A DNA stretch of 64,000 nucleotides, taken from the NCBI GenBank assembly GCA_027924645.1, contig BSBN01000297.1:8866001-8930000 (forward strand). Direction: 5' to 3'. The notes under the pieces were generated by a model. It had not been told where the DNA came from. It made no database searches and saw only the letters and a list, made by a program, of their open reading frames with translations. Numbering within the stretch: the first letter of the stretch is position 1; each line of letters starts with the position of its first letter. Both the position numbers and the translations under genes were made by a program. The stretch is from Cunninghamia lanceolata. Lineage: Eukaryota; Streptophyta; Pinopsida; Cupressales; Cupressaceae. Shown in pieces: positions 25,210 to 36,376 of the stretch.

Positions 25210-27209
25210 CTCGTTGGCCATGAAATAATCATCTAAAAAAGATATTAGTAAGGTCATCCACATTGACTAGTAGAGTGAGGGTGGATGTGAGAAAAAGTAT
25301 GTTGGAGATGCTAGAAAACATATTATGGGGTGGAGGTCGAATAGTATGAAGGGATGATGGAGACTGTGTAGAAGGAAATGGAGGTGGACTAGGAGAAGTA
25401 ACATGAGGTGGAGGTGATGGAGGGTAATCAACTATATGAGCCTTAAGATATAGGATAAGAGTATCATCAATAATCTCTTCCTAAGGTGGAATAGAAGGAG
25501 GTCATCTTAGCTATAAGGTGGTTGATGAGCAACAATAGAGGTGTGTAAGGTTGATGAAGAGGCATGTTGTGAATTGGGAGCATCATCTTGAGTAGAAGAA
25601 GTAGGAAAGTAAGGTAAAGTAGAAGGATGAGTGATAGATGGAGAATGATGGGGGAAGAGGAGTAGGGATTGCATGAAGAAGAAGGGGAAGATATGAAAAG
25701 GAAGCAAGCTTCTTCCAAAATACCTTGAGGGTTGGAGGGAAAGGGCTCTTAGCTCTAAGTGAAAAAGTAAAAGGAGGTGGGGGATGAGATGGGGGCATAG
25801 GAGGAATCTAGAGGAGAGATCTAGAAGCACATGGAGGTGGAGTAGGATGAAGAGCTAGAACTCTTGAAGGGGAAAGAGGAAATCAAGGAGAAGAAGGTGG
25901 TTGAGAAGGGTTAGGAAGTAGACGAACATGAAGGTAGGGTAGATTAACTTGATTACTAAATATTGAAATGGTTGAAGGGGTGTACAATGTTTAAATGGAT
26001 GAGAATCAATGTGAATGGTGTAGACTTTATCATAATATGTGCACTTCAATTATTGGTGAAGAGTAGAAGGTATGGCATGCATATTGATCCATGGTCTCCC
26101 CAAATGTTATATGATAACTCACCTAACATCACATGGAATAATGTATCAAGAGTAACTAGATTGATGGTAATAGGAAGAATGATTCTATCACACATCTCTC
26201 AAGATATTGTCAAATCCCCTAACATATATGTTCATTTTATTTATAGAATTGAGGTCTATGTGGATCTTTTCTAGGAATTGAGTTGTGAAAATATTATAGC
26301 CAAATTGATTATCAAACAAATATCTATTTAATGCATGTGTGTTATAATACTTAATGATAATGAGGAGTGTGATATCTTTATGAATTTTGGATGGAGGTGG
26401 AAGCTTGGATGTGGAGAAAATTATTTCAATATTGTTAACAGGTGAAAAGAGGGAAGAGAGTTGCTCCAGAGGTATGCTAGGATGGACATAGATGTAGTTA
26501 AGAACATTTTCAAGGGCCTTGTTAATTATAAGAGCTATGTGAGTGAGAAGACATCCAATCCTCAAACTATTAGAGGTATGCAAGGGGTGGATCATGCATT
26601 AGTGGGTGGAGTAGTAGCGTGAGTACAAGCTATGGTAGAGGTAGGATAAATATCCATGTTAGAGGATTGATAATTTATGATTTGAAGTAAAGTGGTGATG
26701 ATATTTCCATTGAGTGATCATGGTAATAGCTAATCAATAATAGTCTAAGAGGTGAAGGTATGATAGGTTATGTGTATAGAAGATTGAGTAGATGTAGCAA
26801 ACTCATTAAAGGCTAGGCAAAGAGGGAATGAAAGAGGAAGATATAGTGATAGGAAGAGGTGAAGCATCAAATGTGTCATAATAAAGAGTGGAGATGGAGA
26901 AATATTATAGCTTGAGACATGTGTGTTGATGGGAATAAGTGGTGGAGGGAGAGGTAAGGTAGATGAGGGTCTAGGAATGGAAGAGGCCATATGGGAAGAA
27001 AAATAAGGGAATGAGTTAGTGTCATAATAAATGGTTTTCGAAGTGTCTCTATAAGTAAAGGGAGAATCATATGATGGTGCTATACTATCATGTATAGGTA
27101 AAGAAGGATAATGGTGTCTAATAGGAGTGTAAGAAGATGAGTTAGATGAGACATGTAATGACTCATCATGTGATGAAGAAGATATGCTATAGGAGCAAAG
27201 TTGATTCAT
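25210..27209 (-). pseudogene. Ty3/gypsy gag-protease remnant without reverse transcriptase
   Basis: From an ATG at 27207-27209 the minus strand encodes a Ser/Pro/Tyr-rich gag-like region (to 26745), then after frame changes a retropepsin-like domain at about 26400-26040. Its active-site position reads FDNQFGYNI, which lost the D-x-G signature. The tail has LGELSYNIWG followed by GSICMPYLL, equivalent to the SYNLLLGRPW-IH-M-IPS tail typical of plant gypsy proteases, and a YTIHIDSHPFKHC block matching YIIKGDPDPFSLY of the 45 kb copy. A long Pro/Ser/Leu linker follows to 25210. Frameshifts and stops are many. No RT, RNase H or integrase is visible. Confidence 0.55.
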
Positions 27210-27900
27210 CGTGACATATAAATTATATTGGTTTATTTCTAATTAAAACCAAATGGATTGAAATCAAATTAAATTAAAAAATATTTGAGTTCATAAATTT
27301 ATTAGCTATTTCACCAAGCAAAGGGATGTGAAACAACATTAGAAATATCTAACCATAATGACACAAAATCTACATACACTTAAATAAATTTACATATTGA
27401 ATCTAGAATAAGCAATTAAATAGTTAACCTAACATAGGCAAAAGATAATATAGTTTATCCAAAAAAAGAACTATACAAAATGGCAAGGGTAATTGCGATT
27501 ACTCCTCTCCCATTTCCTACTGGTCAAACATCTTTCCATTTACTTGAAGTGTTCCTCACCTTTTGTTTTCCTCTTTCTCCACTTCCTCTTGCAACTTTTC
27601 ATTTCATACATATGTAGGATAATAAAGAGAATTCAATTAAATGTCCATGTTATCATAAAATATGCCTTTGATAGATACCCCAACAGTGTATATAAGTAGT
27701 GATCTCCATTACACTCTATGCATCTAATTTTACGAAGCCAATATCATAGTTTGGATTGCCAAATATTCAAAACAAAAACAAAACCCAGAAAAATTTCTAG
27801 AAACTGAAAATAAAACCTTGTTCCTTCATTATTAGTGCAGATCTGACATGGTGCACATTATTATAATGTGAGCCTATTCTTTAGATCACTTCATTTAGCA
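27210..27900. other. AT-rich flank, no gene seen
   Basis: No coding frame is supported. This is the 3' flank of the PPR pseudogene, where its polyadenylation region would lie. Confidence 0.4.
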
Positions 27901-28650
27901 TCACCAATAATCTCCACAAGAACATTCTGTCTAATTAAAATGATGGAAACAATTTGCATCTCTCACAATAATTTCTCTTGCAACAATCTTGGAGATAAAT
28001 TTCTTTGTAAAATGATAATCAACACATACTCGAAGGTTCTTAATAACTCTAATAGTTGTTCTAGGGGAGGTGTCTAACAAACGAAAAGCAATTTCCAACT
28101 TTCACTATGGTGGTAGAGAAATAATTCATTTTCCTCATTTTCCACATCACTAAGTATATGTCTTGAATGTGGAGAATACCTTGCCACCTTCATCTCCCAA
28201 GCCAATTTCTCCAACTTTGCATAGATCTCGTGTCTGTGGGTGCGATTGTCTCCTACACAAAGAGCACGTACCATTTTATAGCCTTCAATCCAACTACATC
28301 CAAGGATCTTTTAATTCATTTATCTTTTATAAATATCCTTACCATTTGAGCCTCACACCACTTGCCCACTTCTACATAGATGTTTGAGAGAAGAACATAA
28401 GTCACAACATTTTTAGCATCCAAATAAAAAAGCAAGATCACTGTAAATACTCCTAAGCGTATATCCATATGTGATCTGCAAGTACCAAGAAAACACATCC
28501 ACTCAACCACCACAGGTTTAATTGGCATCTTAATGATAAGGTTTAGGGTTTCCTTGAGATACCCAGCACTGGCAAGAAGGTCAACCATGCACACATAATG
28601 ATCGATTGTATTGTGTAATGCAATAAGGGTTATTTGTGTGATTGAAGTAT

Positions 28651-28766
28651 GTAGAACCCTAATCTACTAAACCTGAATGATTGCATGCACAATAGAATAC
28701 AAGCAAATGTACAACCGTAATCTACTAAACCTGAATGGTTGTATGCACAATAGAATACAAGCAAAG
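28651..28766. repeat. 58 bp tandem duplication inside the PPR pseudogene
   Basis: Copy 1 28651-28708 and copy 2 28709-28766 share AATCTACTAAACCTGAATG and AATAGAATACAAGCAAA with a few substitutions. 58 is not a multiple of three, so the duplication shifts the frame. Confidence 0.9.
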
Positions 28767-29415
28767 CTTATAATGTCACGATATGTTCTAGAGTGCTTCA
28801 TTAATTCAAACATTTTGAGAGCATCCTTAGAAAATCCATTTTGTGCATATCCTGCAATCATCTCATTCCATGAGACCACATTCCTTTAAGGCATTTTGTC
28901 AAATAGTTCACGTTCCTTGTTTATGCTTCCACATTTTCCATACATGTCTACCAGAGTATTTCTAACTAAAATATTTGAGAAAAATCCCCCTTTGATTATG
29001 CTTTGATGGATATCCACACCCTGTTCCAAAGATCTGATTTTGGCAAGGCAGGGAGGATGCTGACTTTACAACTGCCAATTTCATTTTCTCGAAAATTTCT
29101 AAAGCTTTGTCAATGGATTCATTCGGTTCATATCTTGCAATCATGGCATTCCATGAGACCACATTTCTTTGAGGCATTTTGTCAAACAGTTCACGTGCCT
29201 TGTCTATGCTTCCACATTTTGCATACATGTCTACCAGAGTGGTTGCAACAACATCTGACAAAATTCTTCCATCCTGTATGCTTTGATGGGTGTCCATACC
29301 CTGTTCCAAAGCTCACATTTGGTCATCAGCTAGAATACACTGGAAAATGTAAATTGAACAGGTTGGAGACCTGTTTGTTGCATATGGTTAAATAGTGCAA
29401 CTGTCTCTTAAGGAA

Positions 29416-29420
29416 ACCAT
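29416..29420. repeat. Target site duplication ACCAT, left of copia element
   Basis: ACCAT directly precedes the 5' LTR and is repeated at 34913-34917 directly after the 3' LTR. Confidence 0.93.
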
Positions 29421-30085
29421 TGTTAATTTTTATGTAGCTTGGATAGGTGTTCTAGTCTCGGGTGGTGATTACGAGGTTGGAAACACAGTTGGAATAATTA
29501 TCTCCATACCTAGATAATTGATTTCTCGAGAGACTTCTAGATATTAGGGTTTAGAGTCTAATTAATCCTAGCCATTGATTTAGATTAAATCATAGCCATT
29601 GGTTTTCAATGAGGGGATTATAAAAGAGGTTCAATGGGCATTTGGAGAACACAGATCTGAGAAGTATTTGCAGTGATAGTAAATAAATAAATTTGCAGCA
29701 ATAGCAAATTGATTTGCAGTGAGAGCAAGGGCGCAGCGATAGCGTTCGAGACAGCAGTAGTGGAATTTCTATAGGAGAAATTGGGAGAAGAATTTTTGGA
29801 GGAGATCATTGCCGGAGCTCTGCCAGTAAGAGGCAAGCAGTCTATGTATCTCTTGATTTGATTTAATAAAGTTCCTCATTTGCAGTACTGGTTTTCCCTT
29901 TGGGGTTTTTCCAGGGACAATTTGTCCAAAATATTGTGTTGATTTTATTTTTCTGTCTCCGTGATTTTTCTGTGAAATTGCAGCTGTGTTATTAATTAAT
30001 ATTTGTTGTAAGTTATTTTTCGGTAGCCAAATAATCTACTTAAGATAGGTAATTAATAATCAGTAGCTGCAATAGATTTTTCACA
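29421..30085 (+). repeat. 5' LTR of copia element
   Basis: 665 bp, TG...CA ends. A TATA-like ATTATAAAAG at 29618-29627 marks the likely U3 promoter, and AATAAA at 29865-29870 is the likely polyadenylation signal. It has 13 bp near its 3' end (about 30061-30073) that are missing from the 3' LTR. Confidence 0.96.
29618..29627 (+). promoter_or_regulatory. TATA-like box of the copia 5' LTR
   Basis: ATTATAAAAG about 200 bp into the LTR and about 245 bp before the AATAAA, the usual U3 to R spacing. The same box is at 34458-34467 in the 3' LTR. Confidence 0.55.
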
Positions 30086-30097
30086 TGGTATCAGAGC
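30086..30097 (+). promoter_or_regulatory. Primer binding site (initiator Met tRNA type)
   Basis: TGGTATCAGAGC-like sequence (last base differs, TGGTATCAGAGC then GGA) directly after the 5' LTR, complementary to the 3' end of plant initiator methionine tRNA as in most plant copia elements. Confidence 0.92.
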
Positions 30098-30204
30098 GGA
30101 TCTGAGCGCAGAACAGGCATAGGGAGAAAGGAAAAATAATAAATAAAAAATCTAGGGTTTATAAAACCTAGTTTGACCTCTTCAAATTATTATTTTCTTT
30201 TGAG

Positions 30205-33200
30205 ATGGCCTCAGCAGGTTTAAGAGATCAAGACAGATTGGATGGAGCCTTAAATTTTGGTGTCTGGAAAGCCAGAATTTCTTTATTGCTGGAAGAGAAT
30301 GGTATCAAGGATTATGTGACCACTGTTGTACCTGTACCTACAGATGCAACATAGCTCTTAGCATATAAGAAGGAAGATGCCAAGGCAAGGAGGCTGATTC
30401 TTGACGGTGTTAAGGATCATATTGTTCCGCATATTACAGAGTTAGATACAGCAAAGACGATGTGGGACGCCATTATGAATTTGTACCAGAATGCTACCCT
30501 TAACTGGAAGCTGATTCTTAGAGAAAAGTTAAGGAATACCCAGATGAATAAGGGAGAAGACGTCACAAGTTACCTCACCAGACTTAGACTTGTCAAGGAT
30601 GAATTGGCAGCTGTTGGAGACAAAACAAAGGACGATGAGCTAGTACGAATAGCCCTGAATGGGTTTACTAAGCAGTGGGATGTCTTTGTTCAAGTTATTA
30701 ATGGACGAGACACCTTACCAAGTTGGGATCGACTATGGAGTGACTTCACTCAGGAGGAGCTTAGACTAAGTCTTGTCAGTGGAACCAGCAGTAATAGTCA
30801 GAAAAGTGAGGTGGAACAAGAAAACGTTGCCCTAGCAGGAAAAGGGAAAGCGAAGAAGGGGTCTGGCAAAGGATCAAATCCAAAAAGTGAGAAGAAGAAG
30901 GACTTATCTAAGATCAAATGCTATGGTTGTCACGAGTTCAGCCACTATGTCAGTGATTGCCCACAAAGGAAGAAAAATGAAAAGAAAGGCAAGAAGCAGA
31001 CTGTAGCTTCAGCAAGTGTAGATGAGCTTTCTAGCAGAATGGAGGAAGAGTTTGTACTCATAGCTTGCCTGATTAGCTCAACCTCACAGGGTGTTTGGTA
31101 TATAGACAGTGGGGTGTCATTTCATATGACAGGAGCTAGGGAGTACTTCTCCAGCTACAAGGAGGAGGACATCAGATTCCAGATTCAGATGGGGAACAAG
31201 TCAAAGTGCGATCCAGTTGGGAGAGGGACTGTTCTATTTTAGAGGGAGAATGGCAAGCCTATTTCCATTCATGATGTGTTGAATGTGCCAGGCTTAGGCA
31301 TGAATCTAATTTTCGTATCTGTCCTTCAGGATAAAGGCTACAATGTACTCTTTAGAGGGGCGCATGTTTTAATCAAGCATAAGGATTGGAAATCACCCAT
31401 AGCTATTGGAGTTAGGAGCGGCCGACTTTATAGGCTGCAGTTTGATACTCCTAAGGCACTAGTGAGCAGCAGTAATCCTAGAGATCAAGGAGAGCTATGG
31501 CATAGGAGGATGGGCCATATACATCATGGAGCACTTAAATTGCTTCGTGAGACGGTGACAGGTGTTCCAGATGTGAGCACAGAGCATGATGATGTATGTA
31601 AGGGATGTGTATTGGGAAAGTTTGTGAAAGTAGCTTTTCCAAGGAGTGACACCAGATCCAAGGGGGTTCTTGATCTAGTACATTCGGATATATGTGGACC
31701 AATGTCAACGAAGTCTCTCAGAGGATATGAGTACTTTGTTACTTTTATTGATGATTTCTCTAGGAAGACCTGGATATACTTCTTGAAGACCAAGGATGAG
31801 TTCTTCAGTCACTTCCAGGAGTTCAAAGCTCTTGTGAAGAATTCGACAGGCAGGAAGGTAAAGGTTCTTCGGTCAGACAATGGAGGCGAGTACAAAGGGA
31901 AAGAGTTCCAGGAGTTCTGTACTAGGGAAGGAATCAAGAGAGAGTGGACTGTTCCTTACAACCCACAACAGAATGGGGTTGCTGAGAGGAAGAATCATTC
32001 TATATCGGAGGCAGCAAGGGCTATGTTGTATGACCAAGATATGCCACGTTACTTATGGGCAGAGGCATGCAGTACAGCAGTATACATACAAAACAGGGTT
32101 CCACATAAGGTATTGGGCAAGATGACACCAGAGGAGGCATTCTCAGGGAAGAAGCCAGATGTTAGTCACTTCAGGATATTTGGGAGTTTGGCATTTTGTC
32201 ACATTCCAGGGGCTACACGTTCCAAGTTAGATCAAACTGCAGAGAGAGGGTACTTTGTGGGGTACAGCGAGACCTCAAAGGCATATCGGATATTTATTCT
32301 AGGGACCAAGAGGATTATAGTTAGGCGTGATGTCAAATTCATGGAGGACAAGGCATATAGGAGGTCCAGAGATTTGCCAGCAGATGATCAGAATGAGTAG
32401 CCAACAGAAGCTCCAAGGATTGTTCAACCAGAACAGGGGCAGCGAAGCACGAGTACAGTTACTAGTACAAGCACAGGCTCAGGTGCTAAGAGTTCGTAGA
32501 GTATGGGGCAACAGATACAGCAAATCCAAGAGATGCATCAAGAAGATATGGAGTTTGATATTTCATCCTCTATAATTGACAGGAGGAACCGTGAGGTTCA
32601 ACAGACACATAAGGATATTCAGGAGTTTGTGGGAGCTCCTAGGATGAGTAATAGACAGCGAAAACAACCAGCTAGGTATAATGACTATGTGGCATTGGTT
32701 AGTCAGTTGGTAGATAGTGAACCTTCTAGCTATCAGGAGGCTGCACGGCAACAGGTGTGGCAAGATGCGATGGTTGAGGAATATACCTCAATAATGCAGA
32801 ACGATGTGTGGGAGGTTGTGCCTAGACCGACAGATAGGGCAGTGGTTGGATCACGCTAGATCTATAAGATTAAGCATGGTGCAGATGGTAGCATCAAGAA
32901 ATACAAGGCAAGGTTCGTGGCCAAGGGGTTCTCTCAGAAGGAGGGAATAGACTATGAGGAGACATTCGCTCCAGTGGCCAGGTATACTTCTATACGAGTC
33001 GTAATCTCACTTGCAGTGCATATGGGATGGCAGATCCATCAAATGGATGTCAAGACAGCATTTCTTAATGGTGAATTGTTAGAAGAGGTATACATAGAAC
33101 AACTAGAGGGCTTTGTAGTACACAGCAGCGAAACCCACATGTGCAGATTGAAGAAAGCTTTGTATGGACTCAAGCAGGCTCCCAGGGCGTGGTATGAGCG

Positions 33201-34266
33201 CATTGATAGATACTTGCAGGGAATAGGCTTTGTGAAGAGTGAGGCGGATGCTAACCTCTACTACTTGGTGGTTGGGGGTGAAATTCTCATTCTTGTTCTA
33301 TATGTGGATGACTTATTTTTAACAGGTTCACTAGGGCTTATAGAGGAGTGCAAGAGGGACCTTGCAGCAGAGTTCGAGATGAAGGATTTGGGGCTTATGC
33401 ACTACTTTCTAGGCATGGAAGTGTGGCAGACAGATGGAGAGATTTTCCTTGGACAAGGGAAATACTGCATTGAAATCTTGAAGAGGTTTGAGATGCAAGA
33501 TTGCAGAGCCATGTCTACACCTATGATCACGAATTGGAAGAAGGTAGATGCATTCAAGGAAAAGGATGTAGACCCCACCTTATACAGGATGTTGATTGGA
33601 TCTCTCATGTATTTGGTCAACACTAGGCCAGATATATCCTTTGCAGTAAACTCTCTTAGTCAGTTCATGGTTGAGCCGAAGAGAGTGCATTGGACAGCGG
33701 CAAAGCATGTGTTGCGGTATTTGTGTGGTACAATCGAGTATGGGATCAAATATACTCGAGGTGATGGTATCAAGTTGATAGGCTATACGGATGCAGATTG
33801 GGCAGGTAGTACAGTGGACAGGAAAAGCACTTCAGGGTGCTGCTTTAGTTTGGGATCAGGAGTTGTCTCTTGGTACAGCAGGAAGCAAAAGTCCGTGGCT
33901 CTGAGTTCTGCAGAAGCAGAATACATAGCAGCTAGTATGGCAACATGTGAGGCTATATGGCTTCGGAAGTTGCTGGTAGCCTTGTTTGGTTAGAGGGTTG
34001 AGACTACAGTGATATACTGTGATAATCAGAGTTGCATTAGATTATCAGAGAATCCAGTGTTTCATGATAGGTCGAAGCATATACACATCAGGTATCATTT
34101 CATCAGGGATTGTGTACAGCGAAGGATTGTTCAGCTACAATATATACCTACAGATCGACAGGTAGCAGACATTTTGACAAAGGCATTGGGGAAGGCAAAA
34201 TTCATCTTCTTTAGAGGTAAGTTGGGTGTTATGCAGAACACCTTCCTCGCTAAGAGGAAGTGTTAA
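30205..34266 (+). pseudogene. Copia gag-pol polyprotein with six in-frame TAG codons
   Basis: One frame runs from ATG 30205 to TAA 34264-34266, about 1,353 codons, interrupted only by TAG at 30352, 31240, 32398, 32497, 32857 and 33991. Domains in order: UBN2-type gag; CCHC knuckle CYGCHEFSHYVSDC (~30920-30960); retropepsin WYIDSGVSFHMTG (~31098); GAG-pre-integrase LWHRRMGHIHHG with CKGCVLGK; integrase core with VHSDICGP, LRSDNGGEY and NGVAERKN giving D, D and E; RT with [11 protein letters not shown] and YVDDLFLTG (~33302); RNase H with DADWAG, SSAEAEY and YCDNQSCI. All catalytic residues I can check are retained. The gag knuckle has Ser where Gly is usual. At least four of the TAGs sit where family context suggests an original Gln. 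Confidence 0.96.
34250..34260 (+). promoter_or_regulatory. Polypurine tract of copia element
   Basis: CTAAGAGGAAG directly before the 3' LTR start at 34261; short and interrupted, but in the position required for plus-strand priming. Confidence 0.6.
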
Positions 34267-34912
34267 TTTTTATGTAGCTTGGACAGGTGTTCTAGTCTCG
34301 GGTGGTGATTACGAGGCTGGAAACATAGCTGGAATAATTATCTCCATACCTAGATAATTGATTTCTCGAGAGACTTCTAGATATTAGGGTTTAGAGTCTA
34401 ATTAATCCTAGCCATTGATTTAGATTAAATCATGGCCATTGGTTTTCAATGAGGGGATTATAAAAGAGGTTCAATGGGCATTTGGAGAACACAGATCCGA
34501 GAAGTATTTGCAGCGATAGCAAATAAATAAATTTGCAGCAATAGCAAATTGATTTGCAGTGAGAGCAAGGGTGCAGCGATAGTGTTCGAGACAGCAGTAG
34601 TGGAATTTCTATAGGAGAAATTGGGAGAAGAATTTCTGGAGGAGATCATTGCCGGAGCTCTGCCAGTAAGAGGCAAGTAGTCTATGTATCTCTTGATTTG
34701 ATTTAATAAAGTTCCTCATCTGCAGTACTGGTTTTCTCTTCGGGGTTTTTCCAGGGACAATTTGTCCAAAATATTGTGTTGATTTTATTTTTTTGTCTCC
34801 GTGATTTTTCCGTGAAATTGCAGCTGTGTTATTAATTAATATTTGTTGTAAGTTATTTTTCAGCAGCCAAATAATCTACTTAAGATAGGTAATTAATAAT
34901 AGATTTTTCACA
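34261..34912 (+). repeat. 3' LTR of copia element
   Basis: 652 bp, matches the 5' LTR. The first 640 bp align base for base with 29421-30060 without gaps; then 13 bp are missing. AATAAA lies at 34705-34710. Confidence 0.96.
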
Positions 34913-34990
34913 ACCATGTCTTCTGTACGCTGCAATCAAACACTTTGCAGGCATCCACAAAAGTTCTGCAGTGTGAGTTTGAGTTATGAG
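34913..34990 (-). pseudogene. PPR-DYW pseudogene, 5' fragment beyond the copia insertion
   Basis: After the second ACCAT, the minus strand encodes FVDACKVFDCSVQKTW, the start of a PPR motif. The codons flanking the insertion join in frame to those ending at 29420 when one ACCAT copy is counted. No start codon is evident upstream, so the original 5' end is lost or further right. Confidence 0.75.
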
Positions 34991-36180
34991 CGGGAACTGG
35001 GCGGTTGATAGTTAATTGGGCGGGAGAAACAATTTTTTATAACACTTAACTTTACCTTTAACGTGGTGGTTTTATCACTGCTGAAGCTCGATGGAAACAG
35101 AACGGGAGAAACGAAAATTAAAAGGGCCCCACATTGCTACCTCAATAGTCAGCGTTTAGAGTGTGTTGTTTAAGCCCAACCCATAGACACCAATCCAAAA
35201 TACATGGGATGACGTAGTTCTGTAATTATAAATGGCATCATTCAGTTCTCTACATGTATAGATAACAAGGTAAGGAAATCAGACTGAACACCAGTTTTGA
35301 CGTTTTAGAGAGAGTTATGCATGTTTAATGTTGTCCAGCTTTGAATTGGAGAATTTTTTATGCAATGTTTGAGTTCTTTAAGGAACCGCACAACTGAGTA
35401 GTAATACTTTACCTCTGTGACAGCTGAATTTGTTGGTAGTACGGTTCAAGCCCAAACGAAGCAAAAGGATCTTCTACCATGGGATAATTTATAGTCTTGA
35501 GGTGAATCTGTTCTTGAATGATGACTCTATCACCTTGATATCATTGTGAGAATTTACATCTGTTTCTTTATATTATAAAGAGTTACAAGTATGTTTGATG
35601 AAATGTCTGATTTGGTTTGTAATTAAACTACATAGGAAAATGGAATGTTGGACTTCCAACAAATGACTATGTGATATAACATCATTATTTTTTTCAATTT
35701 GAGTAACTGATCAAGATAAAATGATTTCATAAGAGGTTTCATTTTTAGTCTTAAGATGAGTGGAATTCCTGCGCTACATTAAATTTATTCTTGACCGTTA
35801 CTCTTAAAGCTAAGTGCCTTAGTCCCTCACATTTAATTTCTTAGATTAATATTTAATTATTTTTTATTTATCTACCCAACTTCAATTATATATTTATTGA
35901 TTATATTAATTAATTAATCTAAATAATACATTAAAAAATTACATTTTCCTTTACAATATTTTACATTTTACATTTACATTATAAATTAAACTAAAAATAA
36001 TGAAAATGATAACTTAAATGTTAATTAATGTTGAGAGGCATTCTACAATGAAATAAGGGATGGAGTATCATGTCATGACCTTGTGTGTAAATAAAAACTC
36101 TTTCCTTTTATCTTAAATTTGACAATAATTTATATTTCAAAGTATTAATATTTAACAATAAACATAATATTAATGATGTC
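34991..36180. other. Upstream flank of the PPR pseudogene, no gene seen
   Basis: First ~300 bp have balanced composition; beyond 35,700 the DNA is very A/T-rich. No supported coding frame. Confidence 0.4.
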
Positions 36181-36376
36181 ATTTAATAATAAAATAGCTT
36201 TGTAGTAGAATTAAAAGTTACATACAAAAGAAAAGAAAACAATTCTTAATTAAAAATTAGTTAAATAAACATATAATTATGTTGTTTAATAATACAATAG
36301 TTCTTTAATAATATTAAAAGTTACATACCAAAAAAAACAAAATAATTCTTAATTAAAAATTAGTTAAATAAAAAAT
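36181..36376. repeat. ~103 bp tandem duplication, AT-rich
   Basis: Copy 1 starts at 36181 (ATTTAATAATAAAATAG), copy 2 at 36284 (GTTTAATAATACAATAG). Both contain TTAAAAGTTACATAC and AATTCTTAATTAAAAATTAG. Confidence 0.85.

Larger units (their letters stand above)
27901..29420 (-). pseudogene. PPR-DYW protein pseudogene, main part
   Basis: PPR-DYW proteins are nuclear-encoded organellar RNA editing factors. On the minus strand, PPR motifs are readable in several frames: LFNHMQQTGLQP (29.38 kb), VDMYAKCGSIDKARELFDKM with NVVSWNAMIA (29.23-29.13 kb), NEMIAGYAQNGFSKDALKMF (28.87-28.8 kb), then an E-type region (MVDLLASAGYLKETL, LLSNIYVEVGKW) at 28.6-28.3 kb, a block with VGDNRTHRHEIYAKLEKLAW (28.26 kb), a HHSE motif (28.11 kb) of the DYW deaminase, and a C-terminal CSCGDYW before TGA at 27901-27903. 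Frameshifts, stops and a 58 bp tandem duplication disrupt it. The 5' fragment lies beyond the copia insertion at 34913. The dense PPR family style is like that of conifers. Confidence 0.88.
29421..34912 (+). mobile_element. Structurally complete Ty1/copia LTR retrotransposon
   Basis: A 5,492 bp element with two LTRs (665 and 652 bp) beginning TGTTAATTTT and ending TTTTTCACA, a methionine-tRNA type primer binding site, one polyprotein frame in copia order (gag, protease, integrase, RT, RNase H) and a purine-rich tract before the 3' LTR. It is flanked by the perfect duplication ACCAT and lies inside a PPR-DYW pseudogene on the opposite strand. I count by eye about 19 differences between LTRs, all transitions, plus one 13 bp indel. 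The polyprotein frame carries six internal TAG codons, so it cannot make its products unaided. Confidence 0.97.

Noticed and set aside
25467..25830. Overlapping Ser/Pro/Leu-rich minus-strand frames as separate genes
   Set aside because: They fit the low-complexity linker downstream of a decayed gypsy protease, with frameshifts; no separate gene is supported.
29618..29836. 72-codon minus-strand frame repeated at 34458-34676
   Set aside because: Both copies are inside the copia LTRs; the repetition reflects the LTR pair and not a gene.
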